The notes under the pieces were generated by a model. That model saw nothing but the letters and a program-made list of their open reading frames with translations, did not search any database and was not told the DNA's origin. Positions 34,693-46,600 of a stretch of DNA of 64,000 nucleotides are shown one piece after another (positions within the stretch are counted from its first letter, which is position 1; each line of letters opens with the position of its first letter). Position numbers and translations under genes: made by a program. This DNA comes from Acanthaster planci (lineage: Eukaryota > Echinodermata > Asteroidea > Valvatida > Acanthasteridae): positions 11,404 through 75,403 of the forward strand of contig NW_019091540.1 of NCBI RefSeq assembly GCF_001949145.1. Direction: 5' to 3'.

Positions 34693-37600
34693 CTACACAC
34701 ACAGAAAATCGGACTAATTTAGCCATCCACAAGTTGATTTTCAGTGTTGTGTGCTTTGTGGGTATTTCAATTACACTTCCACAAATCAGATTTTAAAACC
34801 TGAAGTAAAGCGCAACCAAAATGTAATATTTATTTCCTTCCAAAGTACGAGTCAGTAATCATTACTTTGGTATCAAAGTAATGATTACTGACTCTACAGA
34901 GTTTTGTAATAACATTTAAAACTTTATTTCAAGCATATGTTACATTACGGAGTTGTTTTCAATTACGTACCATATTAATTCATTTTTTCCGTCCAACAGA
35001 AATTTAAACAGTTTATCCTGCTAAGTGCATGCGTTTATCCTGCTAAGTGCATGCAATCACTTAATTCAATTTCAGATTGCTGTGGTACATCCCACTGAAC
35101 AAAACTTTAAAAAGCAATTGCCTCGCGTTATCAAGATCATCTCCAAAAAAGCATCATCAATTTTAAATGAAGTCTTCAGTTTTGACACCATTCTATGCTT
35201 CAGTTTGTAATTAACAGAAATTTGTCACAATTATTTAGGGAGAAAAACAACGTTTGGGTAAAGCCGGGTTTCCGTAAGGTCGTTTGTAACGCAGACGGTC
35301 CGCAAGACGTCAAGAAGTAGACTGTCACGGAAGAGATGCTGCACAACGCCATTAAACCCCAAAAATTAAACAAAATGGCGTCAGAAACTCGGAAAATTTT
35401 CGCCCAAAAATGCCTTTTTCAGGTGGAAATGTTGCCCCTTGAAGCCAAAGTCCAGTTTGATGTAATCTATTAATGGTCAGCTATTTTGTTGACGATTGGG
35501 GCTGTATGCTAGTAATAAGGAGAAATTGAACAAAATGAGCAGTACCAAGCAAAAGAAACATTGTCGTAAGCCCGTCATGCCAGCGTGCGTGTTTGTATAG
35601 GCCTCCTTGGCAACTCAATGCAGATGGTTGGCAAAGTTGAACTGGGGCTGGTTTGCGTTATTGCCGATACTTCCATCTGACATGTTTCCATTTGTCTGCG
35701 CTGCAGTTTGCGTCTTAATTACACTGTTCTCTGCATTTCTTATGTCGATATGGAAACCAGGTTTAAATTTTTGGTTGGAAGCTTAATGTATTACTGAGGA
35801 ATCAGAGGTCCAGGAAACTTCCTGCCACTGATAACCTGTAATTCTTAACAGTCATACACAACACATTAGTTCTACACAACCGCAGTGATGAATCATACCA
35901 AGGTTTCCTTAATCTGGAGAAGTTTAAATGTAACTGAAAATTCCAATAATCCTGCTCCAGTATTTTGATTAAGTTTGAAGAACGTCCGCTACTATCTCAT
36001 GATTACTGGGATCGTTGCACAGATTTACTACAGCGTTAAAGTTTGCGCATGACCAGTTCCTGGCAAAAAGGGGCCATGTGGTTTAACTATGGTTTTGTTT
36101 TGGCCCTAATACGCCTTAGGATGACTGTGCTGCTTGGCAATGCACTCTCCACAAATGCCACTAATTACAACAATCCAGCCAAGAAACTTGATATGCAAGG
36201 AACTGTGGGAGAAGTTGAAAGGAAATCCTCTAAAGCAGAAGGTTCCATTCAACTTGAGGATAAAAGTGTATGGGTAGAGGTTATCGCAACCAGACACCTG
36301 TGGCAGAATAAACACAGTGAAGCCAAAGGTGCAACAGACGGGGGCTACAACTCCACCCTTAAAGGTGGAGCTGGAGGATTGAGGACTATTAGGGCTCCGA
36401 CTTACTTTCTTCTTCTTGCTCGTCTTCATCATCGGACAGCTCACCCCGCTCCAAGAACATGTAGTCCGGCAGGAAATGATGGAGCAGCTGCTTAATCTTC
36501 TGCTTCTCCTCCTTGTGGATGCCTGCCATGAAATCACAGAGAACATTCTGGGATTATGCTGTTAGCAACGAGTACGGCCAATCCAGGGTTCTACTAGAGC
36601 TCACAATGATGATTGTATTCGGCTCATGCTGCTTGCTAACACAAGTTTGCCAGCAAAATTAAGTTTGCTCCCCAATGTTATGAGGAAGTGGATCTCTCTC
36701 ATTTGTCTTATCACAGAACTCATATCGCATACAGGACATTCCTGGGCAGTTCTCATAAATCACTATCGATAAAGGAACTTCTCACAAATTCTCCTTAGAT
36801 GGACTAAAACCATCCAGAACAAATCTTGTATCTCCACACTTCATCATACATCAAATGCCAATGTATCTCCTCCGAGACCGAAGAGAAGCAAGAACCAAGA
36901 ATCACAGCAACGATCTGACAGGGAGTCCCCCATCGCCTTAACCTTCCCCCCCTTCTGCTCTCCTCTCCCAAATTTCCCGCACCCAGGGCGGTGACCACAA
37001 GACACCACCCCTATTTACCTGTATGCCTCTTCATGTGGTGAATGATCACAGCGGCAGCGTCATCCACAATGTGCTTGTCCATGTAGGTGTAGGACAGGTG
37101 AGGGGAGGTGTTGTCGCCCATTGCTTCCTGCCTCTTTAAACGCAAGGGATGACAAGGCAAAGAAGTTTTACAACCATCAGGTACCATGGGTACCTGCGAG
37201 GGCAGACACAGTTATGTTTGGTCGTGAGTGTCAAAATGGCAGCATCAGGCTAGTATACTCCCCAGGGAGCTGAGATGGTTACAGGAATGTTCAGATGATG
37301 TGAGCCCAATGTGCAAGGATGATGATGATAAGCGCATGGAGACATTCCATAATATGCACTATGGAAGAACTGAATATTATTATTATTATTATCAGATGTG
37401 ATTTACAACTGAACAAACTTCGGAACCACTTCCAAATGGAAACCTATGTCAAATTCTAAACCTAAATTCTCACATTCAGGAAAAGGGGCAAATTCCTGTC
37501 TGTGACCAAAGGTCGGGGGGCTACATTGCCATTTCCTCTTACGCTCTTATTTTACTCATCACCCGGAGAAAGGCTACTGCCCTTTGCAGGTCTTTGCAGC

Positions 37601-40600
37601 TACACATGCAATGCGTTGTGGGTTACTTGTTGTCCTAATCGAGGCATGTACAATCAATGCACACAAGTCATGCGCCCGCCAAGTTTGACCTGTGTCAACT
37701 CTGTCCAATGAATGTCCGAAAAAAAATTACATCATGTGCTCTGAAAACATTTGCCCTTCTCAGTGTGCCGTAAAGACGGTAGGGATGAGCAAACCCGATT
37801 AGCTTGAGTTTATAGCTCATTCTAAATTCCCTCCTCAAAAATGATGACATTGAACAAATGGCTGAAGCATCTGTCTTGTTGTGCATGAGGAGCATATTCA
37901 TTTTAGGGGAACTGCTGGGGAGAAACTTGAACTCACATGATCAACTGCAATATTACACCAGTTTAACTTCACTGTTCAAATGTACAATATTTGACCAGTA
38001 CCCAGGACAGATCCATACACCACGGCCCATGGGAGAGCCACAACATCAAATGAGCCAATACTCTCATGTTCTACCATCTTTAGCAACTTTCTCCAAAAAG
38101 AGCCCTAATTACAGCGAGAATACCTCATCAAAGATGGCCTCAATCTCATTCAACAGGCTCTTGGAGCGCAAGGCCTTGGTGTCGTTCTGTTTGAAGTTGA
38201 TGCCCTGGTGGTCCAGAGACTTGAGGTAGTACTTCTCGTTCTGCTCTCTCCAGATCTTATTGAAGCTGCGCTGTGCGTCTCTCCACTCATCCTCCTTGGC
38301 TTTTAACCTGAACAATTCACACAGTGAGAAAGGAAGGGGGGATGCAACTTCAAATTCAGGTTGAGTCACTAAGTATTGTTAAGTTGGACAATGTATTAAC
38401 ACTTACCCAGGCCCACAGTATTTTGGCTTAAAAGTTCAGCAACACAAGACAACTTGCACCATAAGCCTGTGACAAGCTCTTAAACAGGTCAACCTTCTCC
38501 AAGAACAAATAGCCCGAGAGTCCCTCCCTGCCTGTTTATCAATCCAAAAGTGACGTCAAACGGGCCTTGAGTTGGACCAAACGAGGGCGCTATTTTCTTT
38601 GCAACAGAGACTCCTTTGGTCAGAACTGAACTTCGCCGGTTCACTAATGACTAGGAAATATATGTGTCACGGTTGTATCGCTACCAGTAAATTGAACACT
38701 CCCGACCAATGCAATTCCTTTCAACCGATGAGGGGGTGCTTCTGCTCGAGGCAGATAGGATCAGCAAGCATTGTCTACGAAGTGGCAGCTGTGCTGCTGC
38801 TGGCAGCCTGATGCAAACGGACTCACAAATATTTAACACTGTGGTGCCCCGCCGTGTCGACCAGGGTAAGGGTAGAAGCCACATCAACAGCAGACATTTT
38901 GGTCCCTGGACTGCCCACATCACAGTAATGTCACTGGCACAAAAGCCAAAGCTAAACAATGCTTGAATCAGACGTACACTTCAGCCCCCTTCCTTTTCTA
39001 TTCCTTCTCTTTATGGCAGACTTCCTAGTGGGTCACCGACTAGATATTTTCTCACCTTCTGAGAACCAAGGGCACAGCAACAACAGGGTTCTTCTTAAGC
39101 CCCTCAATAATGTCTTGTGCCTTGTCTCCATATATTCTGCAAAGCCAAACAGACATGGAAAGGTGACTAAAGTCTACTCCACTTGAGGTGCACATCTTCA
39201 CGATTACTGTGTTAACACTACACCTGCTCTTTGACAAAGAAGGACTGCAGAATTTAAATGCACAAATAGAAAGGCACAACTGTCGTGCTTTAACTGACCG
39301 ATAAAATTACCACGCACGAAGACAAAACATGCACATTTTAACAAAAAGGCAGCTGAACCAAAAGACATTCCATTCTTGGCAGGGTACACAATTTTAGAAG
39401 TATCCATGTTTCTCCTGACTTTGTTTCCGTTTCCAGCACTGTGAGTTTGTGCTTCTGCCTCAGTAAGGGTCGATCTTCAGTAATAACAGTTGTGAGCTCG
39501 AGGTCGAAGTCAAGAGTCTACCTTTTTGCTAAGAACACTGGGGTTCAAATGTTTTCAGCTTTGGGGCCAATATCACAGACCAGCATGCTTGGTGAGCGTC
39601 AGTAGAGAGCCAGGCAACGGAAATATGTGTACAAACATCTAGACATTGTGGACGGGGGCCTACTTTTTGTAACCAAATGCTTTTCTCTGCTTTGGTAAAG
39701 TTTCGAGATGAGCAGAGGATTTACCTGTGTATGGCTTTGCGGTGGATGGTCTCTGAACTGCCTCCCAAGTGGTTGTCCAGCCGAAACTTGCTGGCCTCTT
39801 CCGGGGACATGCGCGACAGCTTCTTGGCCACGTGCTCCAAGATTCGTATTGTGTGAGCGTTCACCTCAATCACTATGTCCAGCTGGAACCAACAGGGACA
39901 GCACATGGAGTCTTTAGTTGAGAGTGACAGATCACACATTTTGAAACTGACAACTGCTGTTAGACGATCCATCCTGAGGGGATTAGTTTGTTTTTACTGT
40001 TGATTCAACGAGTTTTGCTATTCTCATGTTCAGTCTTCATGTTCTGTTTTGTAGGCCTTGAATTTAAGTGACTTTCCGACAAAATCTTTAACTTTGCGTG
40101 AAGAAGATATCAGCTGATAGTTAGGCTAGGTAATATTTACGGAAACAGTAACAACTAAAACCTCAACTTTACAGGCACTGTTGTTGAGAACCTTCAAACT
40201 CAATCCCACACCCATGAAAATCCACCAGTTCCTCTGTAGGAAACCAATGGTGCAATCTTCGTTCTTTGACTGACCCGGGGGCGTTATCCCCCGAATGTAC
40301 TGCAACAGCAGCGGGTTTCCATGTTCCTCAATCCAATAAAATCTTTTGTGAAACCAAACCGATAGGTTTTGACAGATTTGGGAAGGTAAGCGTTTACACC
40401 ATTAAAATCTGACATCAACCTAGACTTTACCTCGTAGCGTTCATCCTCGCAACGATAGATGTGCTCCTCGTACTGCGTCTTCCTTGAGGCAACAAACGTG
40501 GAGTCTTCCGACCAGGAAGGGAAAGACACCCAGGTGTCGTTGATGACTTCATTACAGAGAGCTGAGCGTCCGCTACACCTGGGCTGCTGGTAACTCTTGG

Positions 40601-43600
40601 GCAGGGCTCTGTAGCTGGCTCCACAACGTTTACAGTTGGCAAAATCTACAAGGGTAAAATAAATAACATTTCCTTTCATCCTAATCCCCACAGTCCTCAA
40701 TCTTGAAATTTGAACAACTTTGTTCCAGAATACCTTGGCGGGTACAGAGTTACAAGTGAGAAAATTTCACAACTGAAACAGCAAGTCCAAAGACTTACAA
40801 AGGGACAGACTTAGTACTGTTCTACTCCCTTCGTCAAATACCACACGCCTGTCCCATTATGGACACAGGCACATCTGACCATACCCAATGAACTCTTTTG
40901 CAAGAAGCTGCAAGGGTTTACATAATTGTAATTTTACAGGTGAATTAAATGCCATTATCTTCTTCAATTGAACTGCACATGCAATAAATTACACGATCAA
41001 AAACAGACCATTAACATTGGAAGGAAAGTTGGGATATTAAGATTAAATTTTAACAGATTCCAAAAGATTTAATTAAAATAGGTCACAGAAGGGCAGCATT
41101 CTAGAAGTGGATGTTCTGACCTATTTCCATGGCGAGTTCTCCTTGGTTACGTTCCTTAGGAGCATGGTGTTCAATCCTGTCAGACTCCTTATACCCCAAG
41201 AACTCCTTGAACCATTTCAGCAACTCCGGAAATTTCCTTTGAGAAAAACAGGACAATTATTAAGAGTGTATACCTTCATTCCATGGCACTGCTTTCCCAC
41301 AGGGACTTAATTGGTAAGTATACTGCAACAAATGGCCAAGTTTTAATAAATCTTGAGATGTCACCATCAAATGGAATGGCCAAGTTAAAAATGAAACCAA
41401 GGAAAGCAAGGTTACAGTACAGGATGGATACCAAGCCTGTTGTAACTCTTCTCAGGAATAATAATAGTAATAATAATTTGGAATTTATAACATGCATGTA
41501 TCTGTTAGAAAACACTCAAGGCACACAGTATTATTATCCCTGCGGATAGGGCTCACAACAGCTGAACATTCCAGAAATGATCTCAGCTGCCTGGGTGTAT
41601 ACTATCCCACTGCTACCGTACAAGGCAAAAACAGATAAACATAACCATATCTGCCCCCACAGGTACCTATTTACTCCTGGATGGAGAGGCAAATAGGGGG
41701 TAAAGTGACTTGCCCAAGATCACAACGTGCAGCCATTAGCTGGATTCGAACCCCTGACCCTAGGATCAGAAGCTACAAACCCTAACCACTAGGCCACACG
41801 CCCCCCCTGCATTTATTAAATCAATTAAAGATGAACTGGAGATATCCCATCTACAGCTGGCCTTCTCTAAATCATGGACAGCCCTAAATGCTTCTCAGCC
41901 AGTATCACTGACTGTTGGGTGGGGGGCTTAGCACAGCCCTGGGCAAAGTGAGGATTTGTTGGTTGTCTTACCCAAGGAATGGGGTGACAAGCTGGACCAG
42001 CTCAGCCCTGGAGATTATCTCCTGGTTGTACAGGACCAAACACCGAAGGAAGTTTTCATACACTTCCTGACTACGTAGGGCCTTGCGAACCTGAAAAAAT
42101 AAAAGCAAATTATAAATTTATTCACGATAAATTAACAACATCCACAAAGAAGAGCCAAATTATCGGAAATGACATACTTGCTAAATCGACATCCTTTGAG
42201 GAAAAAACACTCACCTTGTCAAAGAATGCAAACTCACTGAGGCTCCCATGCTTGCCTGCTTCAGCTAAGGAAACGTCTTTCACTGCTCCAGTCTTCGGCT
42301 TCTAAATGAACAAATCGACCCCCAACCCCCCAAAGTAAGCAATGATAGCACTCAAGAATAAAAATCACAAGGAAAACAAGCAAACTAGTCAGTCTCGTTG
42401 ACATATTTGCAACACAGTAATTTAGGTTTGTCCTTTGCTGGAAAAGACAAATTACTGATGTCAGATACATTTATCATTCGTCTCCTTTTCATGGTGCATA
42501 ACAAAAACTGCTATCAGTTAAAAGAGATTGAGAGGAAACACTCTGTTCCGAAAAGAAAAGCATGGTCTACATGGAGTAGGCTCCCATCTAAAGATATGGT
42601 AAGTGTATCCACACGGTCTTCCAAAGATTAGTTTGGTTAGTAACTGCACATCATCTGATGTAAACTTGACAGTGGGCTCATTTCACATAAAACAACACAG
42701 AGTTCTTATCAATTGGCATAATGATCACCACTTGTGCCTTGTACAGTTGTCATTATTATTCGGATGCAGTACCAGGTAATGGCACCATGTTTTTCTCATA
42801 CTTTCTGCCATTTATAAAGCTTTGAAGGACTTCCGACCATATAAAAATGGTGTGTGTTCCATGACAGTCTTTGCCTATATTAACAATGGTGGGTGTATGC
42901 TGGGTCTCACTTTTGTTGGTATCTGCACGGCACTGCTCCCTGGTCGCTTCATGTGCCCGACTGTCCCTGAAGCACTGCTTCGATTCTTGTTGTTGGAGGC
43001 AGAGCCAGGCTTCTTGGCAATGCCCGTGTGGTCGTTGCGGACGGCAACACGATTCATCACCTCCTGGAAAGAAAACTGAGCAGCGAAAAGAAACGGAGGA
43101 AAATTGTTTTCCTGTGTCGCATGGAAAGCTCATAATTCTTTACATGAGTGAAGCTGTGTCTCAACGAGGGCTGTGACAACCATGCAGAACCAACAGCTTC
43201 TGACTTGGCTTTAGATTTAATGAACTGTGATGGACTTGAGTTTGCGCACGGAAAACATTGATTCTCCAGAGGTATAACACACCATGTAAGTGCATTTATA
43301 ACCTCCATATTTTTGACACCTGACTCACATTAGATTGTCCCGTGACTCCCGAACCATTAGCGTCTGGCAGGAACTGGCCAAACTCCTGCAACAGGTCCTC
43401 CTGGTTCTTGAAGAGCTTGGCCACCTGCTCAAAGACCTGAGCCTCCGACAGGGTGGGCACGTAGGTACCTCCGGACTCCTTGACGGCCCGCTGCTCCTTC
43501 TGGTAGGTGTGCAAGATCTCTAGGAAAGCTTTGTAGATCTCTGGCTGACCCTGGAACCGATTCTGGGCAAGAAAGAAGGAGAGAGTTGAGGTTATACAAG

Positions 43601-46600
43601 ACTTTCGGACATAGATACCGTGGAACTGATCACAGACCACAAAGACTTTAGGATAAACGAGACTTGAGTACATGGTGACTTACTCTAAAGTTGAACTTAG
43701 CCAACCCCAGAACAAATTCTCCACACCAGAGACTTGAAGATAAACAAGACTTGAATGCATAGGGACCTACCCAACAGCTGACCTATGCTGACCCTTGAAC
43801 AAATTCCAGAAAACAGAGACTACAGGGTCAACAAGACATCAGAACATGACGACATGCTCTAAAGTTAGGCTTGGCTGACCCTGGAATAAATTCTGGAAAG
43901 CAGAGACTCAAGGATAAACAAGACGATAGAAAAATCTGCTCTTAGGCTGACCTTGGCTAACCCTAGGAAAAATTCTAGACAGCAGAAAGATGAGGGAAAA
44001 AAAATTGACACACCAACATGCTATAACATCTACTGTGTACACTTATACCAAAAATATTCTGTGTGTGCTTTAAAATCAAAAGCTAAACAGACTAGCAAAT
44101 AATACTTGAAACAATCCATTTAGTACTTTGGGAGATTTTAAAGACTACTCATCTAACCATATTCAGAGGTCATTCCTGTTGGTACCACGTTCATGTGAGG
44201 GTACAAGCATGTGTTAAACTCCTTTGCACCAATAGAGAGTCACATCTTACAAAACAATGCTTGTGCACCTCAAGTTAAGAACACATGTAATGCGCTGGTG
44301 AGTGCTGCACCACCACAGTTATGGCATCTCCTTAGATTCACCTATGGCCAAAGTGTCTCCTTAGATTCACCTATGGCCAAAGTGCCTCTTTAGATTCATC
44401 TATGGCCAAAGTGTCTCCTTAGATTCCCCTACTGCCAAAGCCAATAACTAAGGTGTTGTTTTCGACATACCTTGATCTTATTGACATAGTTGATAGCATG
44501 ATTGAATTCCACCGGCTGGCTGGGCTGCTGTTGTTGCTGCTGTGGTGTTTGCTGCACGGCCTGCGGCTGCTGCTGCTGTTGTTGCTGGCTGGCAGCGTGG
44601 GCGTGCTGGGGCGAGGCCGTGACGGCCGAGGGTGGAGCTGGGTGGGCCTGGTTGGCCGGCGGTGGCTGGGAGTAGGTGTGGCCCGCGGTGGCTGCTTGGT
44701 TGGCATGATGATGGCTTGATGATACAGAATGGTGCACAGCCTACCGTGAAAAACAAATGCTTTTAAGTTCTGGCAAAAAAATCATGAAGAAAGTTCAAGT
44801 CACCAGTGAAGGAAACACATTAAAAATTTAAAGTAAAAACGTGTACAATGAAATTGGAACAGGTGATGCAAATGGAACATTTGTGCCACCATGAGATCAT
44901 TAAGAGACCTCTGATCAACTTCAAGGTCAACATCTTGTGTTCATTATCTCCCAGTGAGTAATCCATTCTGCATTATTTACATGCACAAACTGGCTAGCCT
45001 TTGAATAACTCCTCACTACCTACATCTACACCATACATGTATTTTCAACTATGTGCACTAAAAATATCTAACACTGCTGAGTACTTATACAAGGAAACTG
45101 ACAACCATTAGGCACACTGTGAAAAAATGGCACTTATGGCTAAGTCTACATTACTTGGCTGTACCTTTAAATTAGACCTTTGAAAGTATCAGCTTGTGGC
45201 TTCAACCGCTTCCCCTACACTTGTGTGCTGTTTCCAGCCACAGCCAGATAACTTGGAGTGTACTGTGTTATGGTCCATTCCTATCTTTGGCCCGGGTGAC
45301 AAATTTTAAGGGCACATGAATTGACCATCGATCACCAATACTCTGTGATTACTGCTGCTGCCAGAGAGCCTGTGGATTCTGAAACAATCTCTGACTGGCA
45401 CCTTTATTGGCCGACCTGGCCATACCTTGTTTGCTGCGTGCTGCGCGTGGTACTGTGGCTGGGTGTGTATCGGCTGCTGCTTCTGCGGCGTCATAGGCTT
45501 GTTCGGGTGCTGCTGTTGCTGCGGTTGCTGCTGCTGGGGAGTAGCAGACGCTGGTTGGGCCTGCAGCTGCACCCCGGTACCCGTCAGGGGACCGCCCGCA
45601 GTGTGCTGGGTGATGTGCCCTGTCGGGGTGCTGACATTGATCCGCGTGGGATCACTGGCCTGGACCTCTATCTTGTAGCCCGGCGGCAGGAAGGTGTTGA
45701 AGCCCACGATCAGGTCGGGGTGTCCTTTGAACAGGTTGGACACACGATTGATGACCCCTGGAGTGTCAATGCTGAAAAAAAGTGAGACCACTTGAAGTGG
45801 GTGCTTAACAACACGGGCGATTCACAATACAGCACCACCCCCGACAGACTGACACATAGAGGCCATTCTTTTGCAGTGCACTGTGGGAACTAGTTGACAA
45901 ATTTCATTCAATGCATCGAGCAGGGGACTCAATTTAGTCCCCGTGTCTGTTTTGGGGGTTTTTTGTAAAATATTCAGAAGTGTTTATGAGCATCAATTTC
46001 AATAAATCAAGAAGGTGGTTTCCTGTGAGGTGGCAGAATGTTGGTCCCATGACTTCAAAACTCAAAAACCTCACAAAGAATTTTTTGTTGTGATAGAGTT
46101 ACGCCCTCAGAGCCACAATCTTTCATAACTATCCCACAAATAATACTTCCATTGAAGAAGAGAAATCATTCATCTCTTCTAGCTTCAATTATTCAATTTG
46201 TATGATTTACAATCTTTACTAAAACAATCGAATATTTTTTATCATGGAATGTGTAATGGAATTATATCAAATTCTAAGCACCAATTCTCTTAACTGAGAA
46301 AGAGCATACATGGTGGAAAGCAAGATTATTGAAACAACTCATAAAACAGAACAAAAAGTTACCTCTGTGATTTGAACTCCTTCATGATGTCCAGAAAGTC
46401 ATTGTACACCTGCGGCTGGCTGCCAAACTGCAGTTTGACCTGGTCAAGATAAGACAGAGCATCCTCCACCTTCAGTCGCTGGTACTGCTGCTGCTGCTGT
46501 TGTTGTTGCTGCTGGTGCCCCTGCACTTGTGCTACTTGAGCCTGCCAAAGGAAACCAGTTATGAAGGCTATGGTTCCAGATGGAATTTTTAAACAGCTGG

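Noticed and set aside
43540-44442. CRISPR-like regular repeats
   Set aside because: Spaced repeats are imperfect, intronic and derived from local sequence; the 29-base array has no spacers. The genome is eukaryotic.
44419-44756. Pro/Thr-rich and Ala-rich alternative frames
   Set aside because: Shadows of the Q/H/P-rich SIN3A exon 5; only one frame continues into PAH2.
45321-45785. 154-residue Leu/Cys-rich + strand frame
   Set aside because: Antisense to SIN3A exon 4; leucine and cysteine runs are the complement of CAG/CAA glutamine codons.
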